A stretch of DNA of 64,000 nt from Hydrogenophaga borbori (GTDB taxonomy: Bacteria > Pseudomonadota > Gammaproteobacteria > Burkholderiales > Burkholderiaceae_C): NCBI RefSeq assembly GCF_003417535.1, contig NZ_QVLS01000013.1, forward strand, positions 1 through 64,000, in the 5' to 3' direction. A model generated the notes under the pieces. It was not told the origin of the DNA, ran no database searches, and saw nothing but the letters and a program-made list of their open reading frames with translations. Both the position numbers and the translations under genes were made by a program. Positions 23,450 to 33,649 of the stretch are shown in pieces (within the stretch, counting starts at the first letter, position 1; the number at the start of each line of letters is the position of its first letter).

Positions 23450-26391
23450 TCTTCGTCCTGCGCCTCGCGGTGGTCAATCACGCCCAGGTAACTTTCGACA
23501 TAAAAGAATGCCTCGTTATTGACCGACCAAACCTGAGGACTGTGAGCCACATTGACATCGGCGCCGAACAGATCATCAACATCAACGCCCCGAGCGCTAA
23601 CGAACTGGAACATCTCCGGCTTGCGGTGATCGTTGAGTACCCATTGGATGCGCTGCCAATCGTCGAAAAAATACTCTTGCAGCAGCGGCAGCACCTGATT
23701 ACTGAAGATCTCCGCCAGCTTGCCCAATGTCGGCACTTGCCGCAGCGGCATGAAGTAGGCATGACCCAGGCAATGGTCCCGATCAAGCAGTGCCTCGATG
23801 CGCAGGTTGATAACCGACAACAGTTTGTCGACGAAGATGCCTTCGACCTCCACGTCTTTCAGTATGTCAACCTGCGGCGGCATAGCCTTGAACACGAAAC
23901 GGCGGCGCAGCGCCACGTCCATGCCGGTGAGCGAGCGGTCGGCCGTATTCATTGTGCCAATCAAGTAGACGTTCTGCGGCACGCTGAATGGCTTCTTAGA
24001 GTATGGAAGCACCACTTCCAAGGCCTCAGTGGCGCCTGCGCGCTTGGACGGCTCAATCAGCGTGATCAGCTCGCCGAAAATACGCGACACATTGCCGCGG
24101 TTGATTTCGTCAATGATCAGCACGCGGGCGTCATTCGCGGCCACCGCTTCGCGGTCGGCGATTGTGAGTACGGCTTCACCGAGCATCTGCTCGATCAACG
24201 GTGCCAATACGTTGGCATAGCCGTTCACAACATAGGGCTCCAGCCCCTTGCCGAGTAGACGCGGAATCGCTTGCTTGTCGCGAATGTCCTCCACACTCAT
24301 GGCGCCGCTACGGACGCCATCCGCGAGCACCCGCAACATGCTCTGAGCGAAGTGCAGCTTGTTGCCGTTAGGCTTGGACAGCTCGACCAGATCGTCGGTA
24401 ACTTGGGTGATCTTGTAGTCCGAACTGCCCACCTGTCCGAGGCGCAAATTGCCTGCCTCGACGGCGGACGTTGGTTGGCTGCCCAGCAAGCGCTGCAGCT
24501 TGTCGAGATCAATGGAAGGCGACCGCAGCTCATACAGCGTCATCTGGCTGAACTGGCTGTTCATCAGCTCGCCATGTGGCAGCGATGGCTCGTAAACGCG
24601 CAACCACTTGATCGGGCGCATCTGCGCGTAGCCGTCTGGATAGTCGCTGTGGGGCTGGAACTTGTATTCCCCGCTCACCTCGCCAATGGCTCGGAACTTG
24701 AAGTTCCCGTCGCTGATCACCATCAGGTCGCCCGGCTTCATGCGGGTGACAAAACCTGCCACGCTGGTCACGGTGTAGTCGGTTTGCGGATTCTCCACCT
24801 GAAGACCGTTCGCGGTGCAGCGCGCAAGCACGTCGCTGCGCGAGGTGCAGCCCGTGAAGTCAACGGCACCGCCATAGCCCAGCAGCGCATAACCTTTTTC
24901 GATGCACTCGTCGTAAATCGCGGCGTCGCTGCCTAGGGTGTTGCCGAGGGACATCTTCCAAATGCGCCGTCCGCGTATGTCGATCGGCGCTGCCGGCACG
25001 GCCTTCTCCTGCGGGCGAGTGACCTTGACCGCCGCCGCCTCGCACAAGGACTTGAACACGCCGTCCACCACCTCATAGCGGACCTGCCCGGTGTCCTCAC
25101 TCGTGGTCGCACGCAAGCCTTCCACAAAGTCTTCATAGCTGAAGCTCTGGTGAAAGGTCACGAAACGGATGCGGCGTTCTTGCACCAAGGCATCGAACCG
25201 AGCCTTTAACGCAGCTCGATCCATGCCGTACTGAGCCAGGAAGGTCGCGTCGAGCACCGCGAGGGCCGCATTAATCGTGGAGTATGTTTTCCCAGTGCCC
25301 GGCGGGCCATATAGGATTTGGTTCAACGGCTCATGGCTGACGGCTATACGGACCTGGTGGCCGCTTTTCTCATCCGCAGGCTGCATGGCGTTGTCCTTAC
25401 TCGCTCTTGCCGGCGGAGCTGCCGTGCCGGTGTACGCCTCCAAAAGTTTCATCAGGAACTCCCACGTCCCCACTGTGACGGCTGCAGCCTCGTTGGGTGC
25501 CGCAAGCGATGGCGCATTGGCAGTGAGCCCATGGCTGCGCGTGTCGTCCGGCGTTTTGAGCTTGAAGTTGGTCGCATTGGTGGGAACGGAGTCCGTCCAG
25601 TCACCCGGCTGAACAAAAATCACCGGCGTCTTTCGGCTGCGCAGCAAGCAAAGCTCACGGCCGTCAACGCAACGGAAACCAGCGTGCTTCTCAGTCGGAG
25701 GCTTGATAGGCGTCAAGCCTGGGTAGGCTTGCAAATAGGCAAGTACCTCGTCATTGCTCAATCTGGAGTGCAGCACCTGCTCAGCAGTACTCCACAACCG
25801 TTGTCCGTAGGTGAGCAGAGGCTCATCTTCAGGCTTGGCTGCCATCAACGCTCGATGTAACTGGGCGCAGTTGCTCTTAGGGACCGCCCCCGGCAACGCC
25901 TGTAGCGCGGCTGGGAGGAAGATGGGTAACACGCAAGGGTTCTGGCGGTCTTGGTAGAGGAAGGCGATCTTCCACTTGGTTGTCGCACCCAAGTCGACCG
26001 TTTCCACCTCGTCCAGATTGCCGGCCCGGGCCGCCTCGGCTACTGAGGCCACAATGTCACGCACCCGTTCAAACGCTTCCTCGGCACTGCCACCGTACTT
26101 GGTGAGCCAACCGTGGCTCGTGCTGAAGGCCTTTGCGTTGCTGCTCGCCGTTTTATCGGTTTGGTCCTTGCGCGAATACACGCCGAACTTGAAGGCTGAG
26201 CCGCCCCAGATCGAACCCAGATTCTCAGTGCGGGATTCCAGCCAGTAGGTAAAGCAGTCCTTGTTGCCGGCCTGGGTGTAATCCGCGAGGCTCATGCTGC
26301 GTAGCGATTCCACTGGCCAGCGGCCCAGGAACTCATCCCAAAGCGCGTTCAAGGTGGTGGATGGTGCGACGGTGGTGATCATCGCAGTCAT
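23446..26391 (-). CDS. mcrB: McrB-family GTPase/AAA+ subunit with inserted domain
   Basis: 981 residues from the ATG at 26391; the open frame extends further upstream but that part is non-coding. An N-terminal domain (about 1-330) probably recognises DNA. The AAA+ motor has Walker A GPPGTGKT (362-369), HQSFSYEDFVEGL, Walker B VLIIDEINRGN (757-767) and the McrB signature MNTADRS (814-820). Between Walker A and B, where McrB normally has a few dozen residues, there is a ~280-residue insert; its part at 470-600 (RRIWKMSLGNT..GYALLGYGG..MKPGDLMVISDGNFKFRAIGEV) looks like a PUA/EVE-type module. With McrC it should restrict modified DNA. Confidence 0.9.
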   Translation of the reverse strand: MTAMITTVAPSTTLNALWDEFLGRWPVESLRSMSLADYTQAGNKDCFTYWLESRTENLGSIWGGSAFKFGVYSRKDQTDKTASSNAKAFSTSHGWLTKYGGSAEEAFERVRDIVASVAEAARAGNLDEVETVDLGATTKWKIAFLYQDRQNPCVLPIFLPAALQALPGAVPKSNCAQLHRALMAAKPEDEPLLTYGQRLWSTAEQVLHSRLSNDEVLAYLQAYPGLTPIKPPTEKHAGFRCVDGRELCLLRSRKTPVIFVQPGDWTDSVPTNATNFKLKTPDDTRSHGLTANAPSLAAPNEAAAVTVGTWEFLMKLLEAYTGTAAPPARASKDNAMQPADEKSGHQVRIAVSHEPLNQILYGPPGTGKTYSTINAALAVLDATFLAQYGMDRAALKARFDALVQERRIRFVTFHQSFSYEDFVEGLRATTSEDTGQVRYEVVDGVFKSLCEAAAVKVTRPQEKAVPAAPIDIRGRRIWKMSLGNTLGSDAAIYDECIEKGYALLGYGGAVDFTGCTSRSDVLARCTANGLQVENPQTDYTVTSVAGFVTRMKPGDLMVISDGNFKFRAIGEVSGEYKFQPHSDYPDGYAQMRPIKWLRVYEPSLPHGELMNSQFSQMTLYELRSPSIDLDKLQRLLGSQPTSAVEAGNLRLGQVGSSDYKITQVTDDLVELSKPNGNKLHFAQSMLRVLADGVRSGAMSVEDIRDKQAIPRLLGKGLEPYVVNGYANVLAPLIEQMLGEAVLTIADREAVAANDARVLIIDEINRGNVSRIFGELITLIEPSKRAGATEALEVVLPYSKKPFSVPQNVYLIGTMNTADRSLTGMDVALRRRFVFKAMPPQVDILKDVEVEGIFVDKLLSVINLRIEALLDRDHCLGHAYFMPLRQVPTLGKLAEIFSNQVLPLLQEYFFDDWQRIQWVLNDHRKPEMFQFVSARGVDVDDLFGADVNVAHSPQVWSVNNEAFFYVESYLGVIDHREAQDEE

Positions 26392-26519
26392 ACCAACGCG
26401 GGCGCGATGGACTTGGACTCGGAGAGGTCGCCGACTAAGTGCTTGTATTCGCAGGCATTCAGATTGGCGCGCAACTTGTCGGTGGTGGCCCAGAGAGCTT
26501 TCGCGATGACGTAGAGCAT
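26388..26519 (-). pseudogene. hsdM: Type I restriction HsdM N-terminal stump
   Basis: 43 codons from ATG 26519: MLYVIAKALWATTDKLRANLN then ACEYKHLVGDL. This is the conserved start of type I methyltransferase HsdM subunits (LW..ADKLR..M...EYKH.VL.L). The reading frame leaves the homology after EYKHLV and ends SESKSIAPALV. Its TGA overlaps the mcrB start as ATGA, so if translated it would couple to mcrB, which has no good ribosome site of its own. Confidence 0.65.
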
Positions 26520-26834
26520 AGGTAGATGGCGGTTTAGGGCGGTTGGCGCTTGGAGGATACCCTGGAGATCTCTGAGCGAACCAGCCTCTGAGAACGAGCC
26601 GAAAGACCGCTCGCCGCAAAGCTGTGATTGCCTGCTGTCCATTGTGGTTCGGACCTTGTTCCCGCGCGTCGAACTTCCGCAATCGCTGCGAAGCGGTCCG
26701 CCAGTCTCAGAGATGGAGTGACTACGTCCAGTCTCCAGCCGCCCCTCGCCAGTTTCAAAAACTACGCTGCGCCGCCGCACAAGCAAAGAGCACACGCCCT
26801 CACCCAGCTCTGCGCTAAGCATCCGTCCGCACAC
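26520..26834. other. 315-bp intergenic region upstream of the hsdM stump/mcrBC
   Basis: No gene is supported. It should contain the mcrBC promoter on the minus strand. Partial intergenic-repeat-like sequence (gcgaagcggtccgccagtctcag at 26690-26712) is present, related in style to the decayed repeats further left. Confidence 0.4.
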
Positions 26835-27284
26835 TCAAGCGATTCCCCCGCGGGCCGCCCGCTCATACAACAGCCGCCGTCCCGCCACCTCCCCCACCGG
26901 CCGCAGAAACGCATCGCGCACCACCGACTCAGCGTCGCACCGAATCAACAAACGTCCCACCGTGCGGGCCTCCTCGGGTGCAGGCTTCCACACAGCATCG
27001 ATCCAATGCAGGCCCCAGCAAGGCCCGGGCCCGTGGCGCCGATCGAGGCAGGCCAGTCCGTGGACGTCGGCCGCCGCCATCTCGGCCAGCATGTCCACCA
27101 GCGCCTCGTCACAGGCCACCAAGGACGTTTGCGACACCTTATGGCCCCACTGGCAAGTCACGTCGTACACAAGCAAGTACCACGGTGCCTCCAACGCCCG
27201 GGTGACCACGGACCAGTGGTTCTGCTTGCGCGTGGCGCGAGAGGGATGGAGGAAGGGGGCCGAGCCCTTGGCGGGGATGAACAT
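26835..27284 (-). CDS. Hypothetical protein, 149 aa
   Basis: Begins MFIPAKGSAPFLHPSRATRK with agaggaac upstream of the ATG. The body is mixed alpha/beta, with WYLLVYDVTCQWGHK, ALVDMLAEMAAADVHGLACL and GPCWGLHWIDAVWKP; no signal peptide or membrane helix. I do not recognise the family. It diverges from the tandem-HTH regulator with only 15 bp between the likely start codons, so the regulator may control it. Confidence 0.6.
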   Translation of the reverse strand: MFIPAKGSAPFLHPSRATRKQNHWSVVTRALEAPWYLLVYDVTCQWGHKVSQTSLVACDEALVDMLAEMAAADVHGLACLDRRHGPGPCWGLHWIDAVWKPAPEEARTVGRLLIRCDAESVVRDAFLRPVGEVAGRRLLYERAARGGIA

Positions 27285-27299
27285 AAATGTTCCTCTGAG

Positions 27300-27866
27300 A
27301 TGGCCTCAATTCTGCCTCAGGAATGCCACCCCAGTAAATGCCAGACGAACACTTTTGGAGTGACCCACCCCTCCCCTCCATCCGTTGATCCGTTCGGCAT
27401 CTTGGTCGCCAACGTCATCGCCCTCCGCGCCAAGGGCAACTGGAGCATCCGTGCGTTGGCTGAGCAAGCGCAGTTGAGCCGAACCTTCGTGGCCAACTTG
27501 GAGAAGGGGAGCTCGAAACTGAGCTTGAGCGCCGTTGATCAACTGGCTGCGGCCTTGGGTGTCACGACCGGCTCGCTGTTCGCAGCGAAGCCAGTCCCCA
27601 GAGATGAAGAAGCCAGCGTGATTGAGGAGGTGGTCGCGCAGAACCTCGTTTCAGCGCGCCAAGCGCTGAAGCTGACCCAGGAGACGCTGGGCCAGCAATC
27701 CGGCGTCAGCATGTACGTCATCGCGCACATCGAACGTCGGGCGCGCAACCCCTCACTGCAGACGCTGGCGAGGCTGGCCGCTCCATTGCACCTGACGCTG
27801 GAAGAACTCTTGTCCGTTCCGGGCAAGGCCTCGGGTGCGCGGGGCACGCCCCAGCGCGACACCTAA
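27300..27866 (+). CDS. Tandem-HTH XRE-family transcriptional regulator
   Basis: 188 residues from the ATG at 27300 (a GTG at 27360 is also possible; neither has a clear ribosome site). Two Xre/Cro helix-turn-helix domains are seen: NWSIRALAEQAQLSRTFVANLEKGSSKLSLSAVDQLAAAL and LTQETLGQQSGVSMYVIAHIERRARNPSLQTLARLAAPL, each followed by a short L-E-L-L/SLF end. Two HTH units in one chain suggest binding to an extended operator or intramolecular dimer. It may regulate the divergent 149-aa gene or the neighbouring restriction locus. Confidence 0.82.
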   Translation: MASILPQECHPSKCQTNTFGVTHPSPPSVDPFGILVANVIALRAKGNWSIRALAEQAQLSRTFVANLEKGSSKLSLSAVDQLAAALGVTTGSLFAAKPVPRDEEASVIEEVVAQNLVSARQALKLTQETLGQQSGVSMYVIAHIERRARNPSLQTLARLAAPLHLTLEELLSVPGKASGARGTPQRDT

Positions 27867-27912
27867 CCGACCGCGCGCCGCCCCATCGGCGGCGCTCGCG
27901 CCGCCGCCCCCG

Positions 27913-28824
27913 CTACAGATGAAAGTCGCCCGCCGCCTCCGGCTGGTACAGCACCTTCTCGATGCGGATGTGGCAGGTGCGGTGAGGCATGCGCCAGTTG
28001 AAGGCGTCGCCCGCCTTGTAGCCCAGGATGGCTGTGCCGATGCCGGAGCACACCGAGAGCTTGCCGGCGCCTTCGTCGGCGTCTTCGGGGTACACCAGCG
28101 CCACTTCCCGCTCCTCGTCGTTCACTTGCAGCAGGGCCTTGGAGTTCATGGTGACCACGTCGTCCGCCACCTGCCGGGGGTCGACGACGATGGCGCGCTC
28201 GATCTCGTGCTCCAGCTCAAAAATGTCCGCGCCGCGTTCGAAGGCCAGCAGGCTCTGGAGCCGGGCCTTGTCGATTTCGGTGATGTGGATGCTGGCGGTG
28301 TGGGGCGCGGGGCGCTCGCGCAGCAGCCGCAGGTAGTGCTCCGAGTGCATCACCAGCGACTTCGTCGCGGGCGTTTCGCTGTGCGGCAGAAAGCCGCTGT
28401 TCAGAAAGGCCTTGAGCGACCGGGCGTTGTCCGGGTGGATCTTGGCAATGAGCTTCTCGGCCCGCATGTCGAAGAAGGCGAGCTTCATGCCTTCGTGGAT
28501 GGCGCTGGCGCCAAGCTTGCGGCCCCAGTTGTCGCGCTGGCCGATGACCAGCACCATTTCGCAGTCGGCACCCGATTTGACGAGGCGCACAAAGCCCACC
28601 GGCACGTCGCGCTCGTCGCAGGCCATGAAGAAGCGGCCGCCCTGGTTGAACAGGTGGGTCAGCACGGGCAGCTGGACCCGGCCGATGACCTGTTCGATGA
28701 AGCGGGAGACGTGGCGCGAGTCGCTGAGGTAGCGCGTGACTTCTTCGTCTTCCAGCCAGTCCATGAGCGTGAGCGCGTGGGACCGGGTGATTTCGGGGCA
28801 CAGGGAAATGAAAGGCTTGTTCAT
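27913..28824 (-). CDS. GNAT acetyltransferase fused to Rnk/GreA-C-like domain
   Basis: 303 residues from ATG 28824 with GGTGAAG upstream. Residues about 5-170 are a GNAT fold: GFVRLVKSGADCEMVLVIGQRDNWGRKLGASAIHEGMKLAF with the acetyl-CoA loop and AKIHPDNARSLKAFLNSGF. Residues about 175-303 match Rnk (regulator of nucleoside diphosphate kinase): a short coiled coil ending IFELEHEIERAIVV, then the FKBP-like GreA/GreB C-terminal domain VTMNSKALLQVND..REVALVYPED..VCSGIGTAILGYKAGDAFNW. The Rnk half should bind RNA polymerase; the acetyltransferase target is unknown, perhaps a transcription protein. Confidence 0.82.
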   Translation of the reverse strand: MNKPFISLCPEITRSHALTLMDWLEDEEVTRYLSDSRHVSRFIEQVIGRVQLPVLTHLFNQGGRFFMACDERDVPVGFVRLVKSGADCEMVLVIGQRDNWGRKLGASAIHEGMKLAFFDMRAEKLIAKIHPDNARSLKAFLNSGFLPHSETPATKSLVMHSEHYLRLLRERPAPHTASIHITEIDKARLQSLLAFERGADIFELEHEIERAIVVDPRQVADDVVTMNSKALLQVNDEEREVALVYPEDADEGAGKLSVCSGIGTAILGYKAGDAFNWRMPHRTCHIRIEKVLYQPEAAGDFHL

Positions 28825-28931
28825 CTTCACCACCGGTGGTTTCAAGAATGAAAGCCTTCCATGGGCGCGGCCACGGCGGTTCTTTCGAATAACCCCCAAT
28901 TTTACCGGGGATGGCCGCGCCCCGCTTGCCG

Positions 28932-28944
28932 TCTCAATTTGAGA
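28932..28944. promoter_or_regulatory. Perfect palindrome TCTCAATTTGAGA
   Basis: Arms TCTCAA/TTGAGA around one base, in the 223-bp divergent region between the GNAT-Rnk gene and the cox-type operon. Its position suits an operator. No protein can be assigned to it from sequence. Confidence 0.3.
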
Positions 28945-29047
28945 ACAAATCCTGACGCCGCCCGCCTCCAAGGGTTAACCCACCCCTCCCCTGCCGACCC
29001 CGAGTGCTCCACTGTCCCCGGCTTCCCCACGAACCCAGGAGACAACC

Positions 29048-29512
29048 ATGCCCGTAGAACTCAAGGTCAACGGCCGCGCCGTGACCGTGGACGCGGCGCC
29101 CAACACGCTGTTGGTGCACGCCCTTCGTGAACACCTGCGCCTCACCGGCACGCACGTCGGCTGCGACACGGCCCAGTGCGGGGCCTGCACCGTGCACCTG
29201 GACGGCAAGGCCATCAAGTCGTGCAATGTGCTGCTGGCCCAGGTGGCCGGGCGCGAGGTGACCACCATCGAGGGCATGGCCGCCGCCGACGGGACCATGC
29301 ACCCCATGCAGGCCGCATTCAAGGAGTGCCACGGCCTGCAATGCGGCTTCTGCACGCCGGGCATGGTGATGAGCGCGGTGGACCTGTGCCAGCGCCACCC
29401 CGGCGCCAATGAGGCGCAGATCCGCGAGCAGCTGGAAGGCAACCTGTGCCGCTGCACGGGGTACCACAACATCGTCAAGGCCGTGCAGCAAGGCGCTGCG
29501 GCCATGAAGTGA
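29048..29512 (+). CDS. coxS: Molybdenum hydroxylase small subunit, [2Fe-2S] (CoxS-like)
   Basis: 154 residues with two [2Fe-2S] clusters: a plant ferredoxin-type set CDTAQCGAC...C (about 42-62) and an all-helical set CGFC...CRCTGY (about 102-140). This is the electron-transfer subunit of xanthine dehydrogenase-family enzymes. The order small-large-medium in this operon and its accessory genes match cox-type clusters. Start has a ccaggagacaacc ribosome site. Confidence 0.93.
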   Translation: MPVELKVNGRAVTVDAAPNTLLVHALREHLRLTGTHVGCDTAQCGACTVHLDGKAIKSCNVLLAQVAGREVTTIEGMAAADGTMHPMQAAFKECHGLQCGFCTPGMVMSAVDLCQRHPGANEAQIREQLEGNLCRCTGYHNIVKAVQQGAAAMK

Positions 29513-29533
29513 TCGCACACAAGGAGAACGACC

Positions 29534-31909
29534 ATGGGTGCCATCGATTTCGCCAAACTCCCTCACATCGGTGAGCCGCTGCGCCGCAAGGAGGACTACC
29601 GCTTCCTCACCGGCGCCGGCCAGTACACCGACGACATCCAGCTGCAAGGCATGAAGCACGCGGTGTTCGTGCGCTCGCCGCACGCGCACGCCGCCATCCG
29701 CTCCATCAACAAGACCGCCGCGCTGGCCGCGCCGGGCGTGGTGGGCATCTTCGACGGGCAGGACGTGGCCAACGACAAGGTGGCCGGCCTGCCCTGCGGC
29801 TGGCTCATCACCAGCACCGACGGCCAGCCCATGAAGGAGCCGCCGCACCCCTTCCTGGCCCAGGGCAAGGTGCGCTACGTGGGCGACCACGTGGCCATCG
29901 TGGTGGCCGACACGGTGGAGAACGCCAAGAACGCCGCCGAGCTGGTGGAGGTGGACTACGAGCCCCTGCCCGCCGTGGTGGACGTGCGCGACGCGCCCAA
30001 AGGCACGGCGCTGCACGAGGTGGCGCCCGACAACCACTGCTACAAGTGGGCCATCGGCGACAAGGCGGCGGTGGACGCCACCTTCGCGAACGCGGCGCAC
30101 GTGACCAAGATCGACCTGGTCAACAACCGCCTCGCGCCCAACCCCATCGAGCCGCGCGCGGCCATTGGCGCCTACAACCGCGCCAACGACGAGTACACGC
30201 TCTACGTGGCCAACCAGAACCCGCACGTGGAGCGGCTGCTGATGACGGCCTTCGTGCTGGGCCTGCCCGAGCACAAGGTGCGCGTAATCGCGCCCGACGT
30301 GGGCGGCGGCTTCGGCGCCAAGATCTTCCTCTACGCCGAAGACGTGGCCGTGACCTGGGCGGCGAAGAAGCTCAACACCGCCATCAAGTGGACCTGCGAG
30401 CGCGCCGAAGCCTTCCTGTGCGACGCGCACGGCCGCGACCACGTGACGCACGCCGAGATGGCCATGGACAAGGACGGCAAGTTCCTGGGTTTCCGTGTGC
30501 ACACGGACGCCAACCTGGGCGCCTACCTGTCCACCTTCTCCACGGCGGTGCCCACCATCCTGTACGCCACGCTGCTGGCGGGCCAGTACACCACGCCGCA
30601 GGTCTACGTTGAAGTGGACGCCTGGTTCACCAACACCTCGCCGGTGGACGCCTACCGCGGCGCCGGCCGGCCCGAGGCCACCTACCTGCTGGAGCGCATC
30701 GTCAGCCGCGCCGCCTGGGAGATGAACCTGAGCCAGGACGAGATCCGCCGGCGCAACTTCATCACCCAGTTCCCGTACCAGACGCCGGTGGCGCTGCAGT
30801 ACGACACGGGCGATTTCCACGCGTGCATGAACAAGGCCACCGAACTGGCCGACGTGGCCGGCTTCGCGAAGCGCCGCGAGGCCAGCAAGGCCAAGGGCCT
30901 GCTGCGCGGCATCGGCTACAGCAGCTACATCGAGGCCTGCGGCCTGGCGCCGTCCAACCTGGCGGGCGCCCTGGGTGCGCGCGCCGGCCTGTTCGAGTGC
31001 GGCGAGGTGCGCGTGCACCCCACGGGCAGCGTCACGGTGTTCACCGGTTCGCACAGCCACGGCCAGGGGCACGAGACCACCTTCGCGCAGGTGGTGGCCT
31101 CGCGCCTGGGCATCGATCCCTCGCAGGTGGACATCGTGCACGGCGACACCGGCCGCGTGCCCTTCGGCATGGGCACCTACGGCTCGCGCTCCATCTCGGT
31201 GGGCGGCGCGGCCATCATGCGCGCGCTGGACAAGATCGAGGCCAAGGCCAAGAAGATCGCCGCGCACCTGATGGAAGCGAGCGACGCCGACATCGAGTTC
31301 GCCAACGGCGAGTTCAGCGTGAAGGGCACCGACAAGAAGATCCCCTTCGGCCAGGTAGCGCTCACGGCCTATGTGCCGCACAACTACCCGCTGGACAAGC
31401 TGGAGCCGGGCCTGAACGAGACGGCCTTCTACGACCCGACCAACTTCACCTTCCCCGGCGGCACCTACATCTGCGAGGTGGAGGTGAACCCGCAGACCGG
31501 CGAGACGCGCGTGGACCGCTTCACCGCGGTGGACGACTTCGGCACCATCATCAACCCCATGATCGTGGAGGGCCAGGTGCACGGCGGCCTGGTGCAGGGC
31601 ATCGGCCAGGCGCTGCTGGAGCACTGCGTGTACGACCGCGAGACGGGCCAGCTGGTCACCGGCTCCTTCATGGACTACGCCATGCCGCGCGCCGACGACG
31701 TGCCCAGCTTCACCCTGGGCCACGTCTGCACGCCCTGCACCACCAACCCGCTGGGCACCAAGGGCTGCGGCGAGGCCGGCGCCATCGGCTCGCCACCGGC
31801 GGTCATCAACGCCGTGCTCGACGCCCTGGCGCCGCTGGGCGTGAAGGACATCGACATGCCCGCCACGCCTTCGCGCGTGTGGCAGGCCATCCAGTCGGCC
31901 AAGCAATAA
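29534..31909 (+). CDS. coxL: Molybdenum hydroxylase large subunit, form II CoxL-like
   Basis: 791 residues, the molybdopterin-cytosine-dinucleotide subunit. The active-site loop reads AYRGAGR at 373-379, the form II signature; true form I CO dehydrogenases have AYxCSFR. GGGFGAK and the C-terminal [18 protein letters not shown], with the catalytic Glu in GEAG, are present. Form II enzymes have various or unknown substrates and only sometimes oxidise CO, so the CO assignment is nominal. The enzyme is cytosolic and assembled with CoxS and CoxM as a dimer of heterotrimers in known examples. Confidence 0.92.
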   Translation: MGAIDFAKLPHIGEPLRRKEDYRFLTGAGQYTDDIQLQGMKHAVFVRSPHAHAAIRSINKTAALAAPGVVGIFDGQDVANDKVAGLPCGWLITSTDGQPMKEPPHPFLAQGKVRYVGDHVAIVVADTVENAKNAAELVEVDYEPLPAVVDVRDAPKGTALHEVAPDNHCYKWAIGDKAAVDATFANAAHVTKIDLVNNRLAPNPIEPRAAIGAYNRANDEYTLYVANQNPHVERLLMTAFVLGLPEHKVRVIAPDVGGGFGAKIFLYAEDVAVTWAAKKLNTAIKWTCERAEAFLCDAHGRDHVTHAEMAMDKDGKFLGFRVHTDANLGAYLSTFSTAVPTILYATLLAGQYTTPQVYVEVDAWFTNTSPVDAYRGAGRPEATYLLERIVSRAAWEMNLSQDEIRRRNFITQFPYQTPVALQYDTGDFHACMNKATELADVAGFAKRREASKAKGLLRGIGYSSYIEACGLAPSNLAGALGARAGLFECGEVRVHPTGSVTVFTGSHSHGQGHETTFAQVVASRLGIDPSQVDIVHGDTGRVPFGMGTYGSRSISVGGAAIMRALDKIEAKAKKIAAHLMEASDADIEFANGEFSVKGTDKKIPFGQVALTAYVPHNYPLDKLEPGLNETAFYDPTNFTFPGGTYICEVEVNPQTGETRVDRFTAVDDFGTIINPMIVEGQVHGGLVQGIGQALLEHCVYDRETGQLVTGSFMDYAMPRADDVPSFTLGHVCTPCTTNPLGTKGCGEAGAIGSPPAVINAVLDALAPLGVKDIDMPATPSRVWQAIQSAKQ

Positions 31910-31930
31910 GCCCTTCAAGGAGACAAGACC

Positions 31931-32721
31931 ATGTACGCCTTCACCCTTGAACAACCCAAGACCCTGGCCGATGCCAAGCGGCTCACCGGCGGCGGCGCGC
32001 AGGCGCTGGCGGGTGGCCAGACGCTGATCGCCTCGCTCAAGCAGCGCCTGGCGCAGCCCGGCGCGCTGGTGGACCTCGGTGGCGTGGCCGAGCTGCGCGG
32101 CATCCGCCGCGAGGGCAACAGCCTCGTCATCGGCGCCATGACGCGCCACGAAGAGGTGGCCACCAGCGCCGACGTGAAATCGTCCATTCCCGGCCTGGCC
32201 GCGCTGGCCGGCGGCATTGGCGACCGCCAGGTGCGCGCCATGGGCACCATCGGCGGCTCGGTGGCCAACAACGACCCGGCCGCCTGCTACCCCAGCGCGG
32301 TGCTGGCGCTGGGCGCCACCATCGTCACCGACAAGCGCGAGATCAAGGCCGACGACTTCTTCCAGGGCCTGTACAGCACCGCGCTGGACAGCGGCGAGCT
32401 GATCACCGCGATCCGCTTCCCCATCCCCAAGAAGGCGGCCTACGCCAAGTTCCGCCAGCCGGCCTCGCGCTTCGCACTGGTGGGCGTGTTCGTGGCGCTC
32501 ACCGACGGCGGCGCGCGCGTGGCCATCACCGGCGCGGGCAACGGCGTGTTCCGCCACGCCGGGCTGGAGGCGGCGCTCGGCAAGGGCTTCACGCCCGAGG
32601 CCGTGCAGGGCGTGGCCATCGACGCCAGCCAGCTCAATGCCGACCTGCACGCCAGCGCCGAGTACCGCGCGCAGCTGATCCGCGTGCAGACCCAGCGCGC
32701 GGTGGCCGCGGCCAACGGCTG

Positions 32722-32722
<1 letters not shown>
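31931..32722 (+). CDS. coxM: Molybdenum hydroxylase FAD-binding medium subunit (CoxM-like)
   Basis: 263 residues. FAD-binding motifs of the family are present: AGGQTLIASLKQRL near 30-45 and TIGGSVANNDPAACYPSA near 112-130. It passes electrons from the iron-sulfur clusters to FAD and an acceptor. A purine-rich AAGGAGA precedes the ATG. Its stop codon overlaps the start of the MoxR-like gene (TGATG). Confidence 0.92.
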
Positions 32723-33636
<914 letters not shown>

Positions 33637-33649
33637 GCGCAAGCGCCGT

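Noticed and set aside
29048-31909. Genuine form I carbon monoxide dehydrogenase
   Set aside because: The active-site loop is AYRGAGR rather than AYxCSFR, so CO oxidation cannot be claimed.
28934-32650. Very long minus-strand frame opposite the cox-type genes
   Set aside because: His/Arg/Val/Gly repeats without domain features; a GC-skew shadow of coxS, coxL and coxM.
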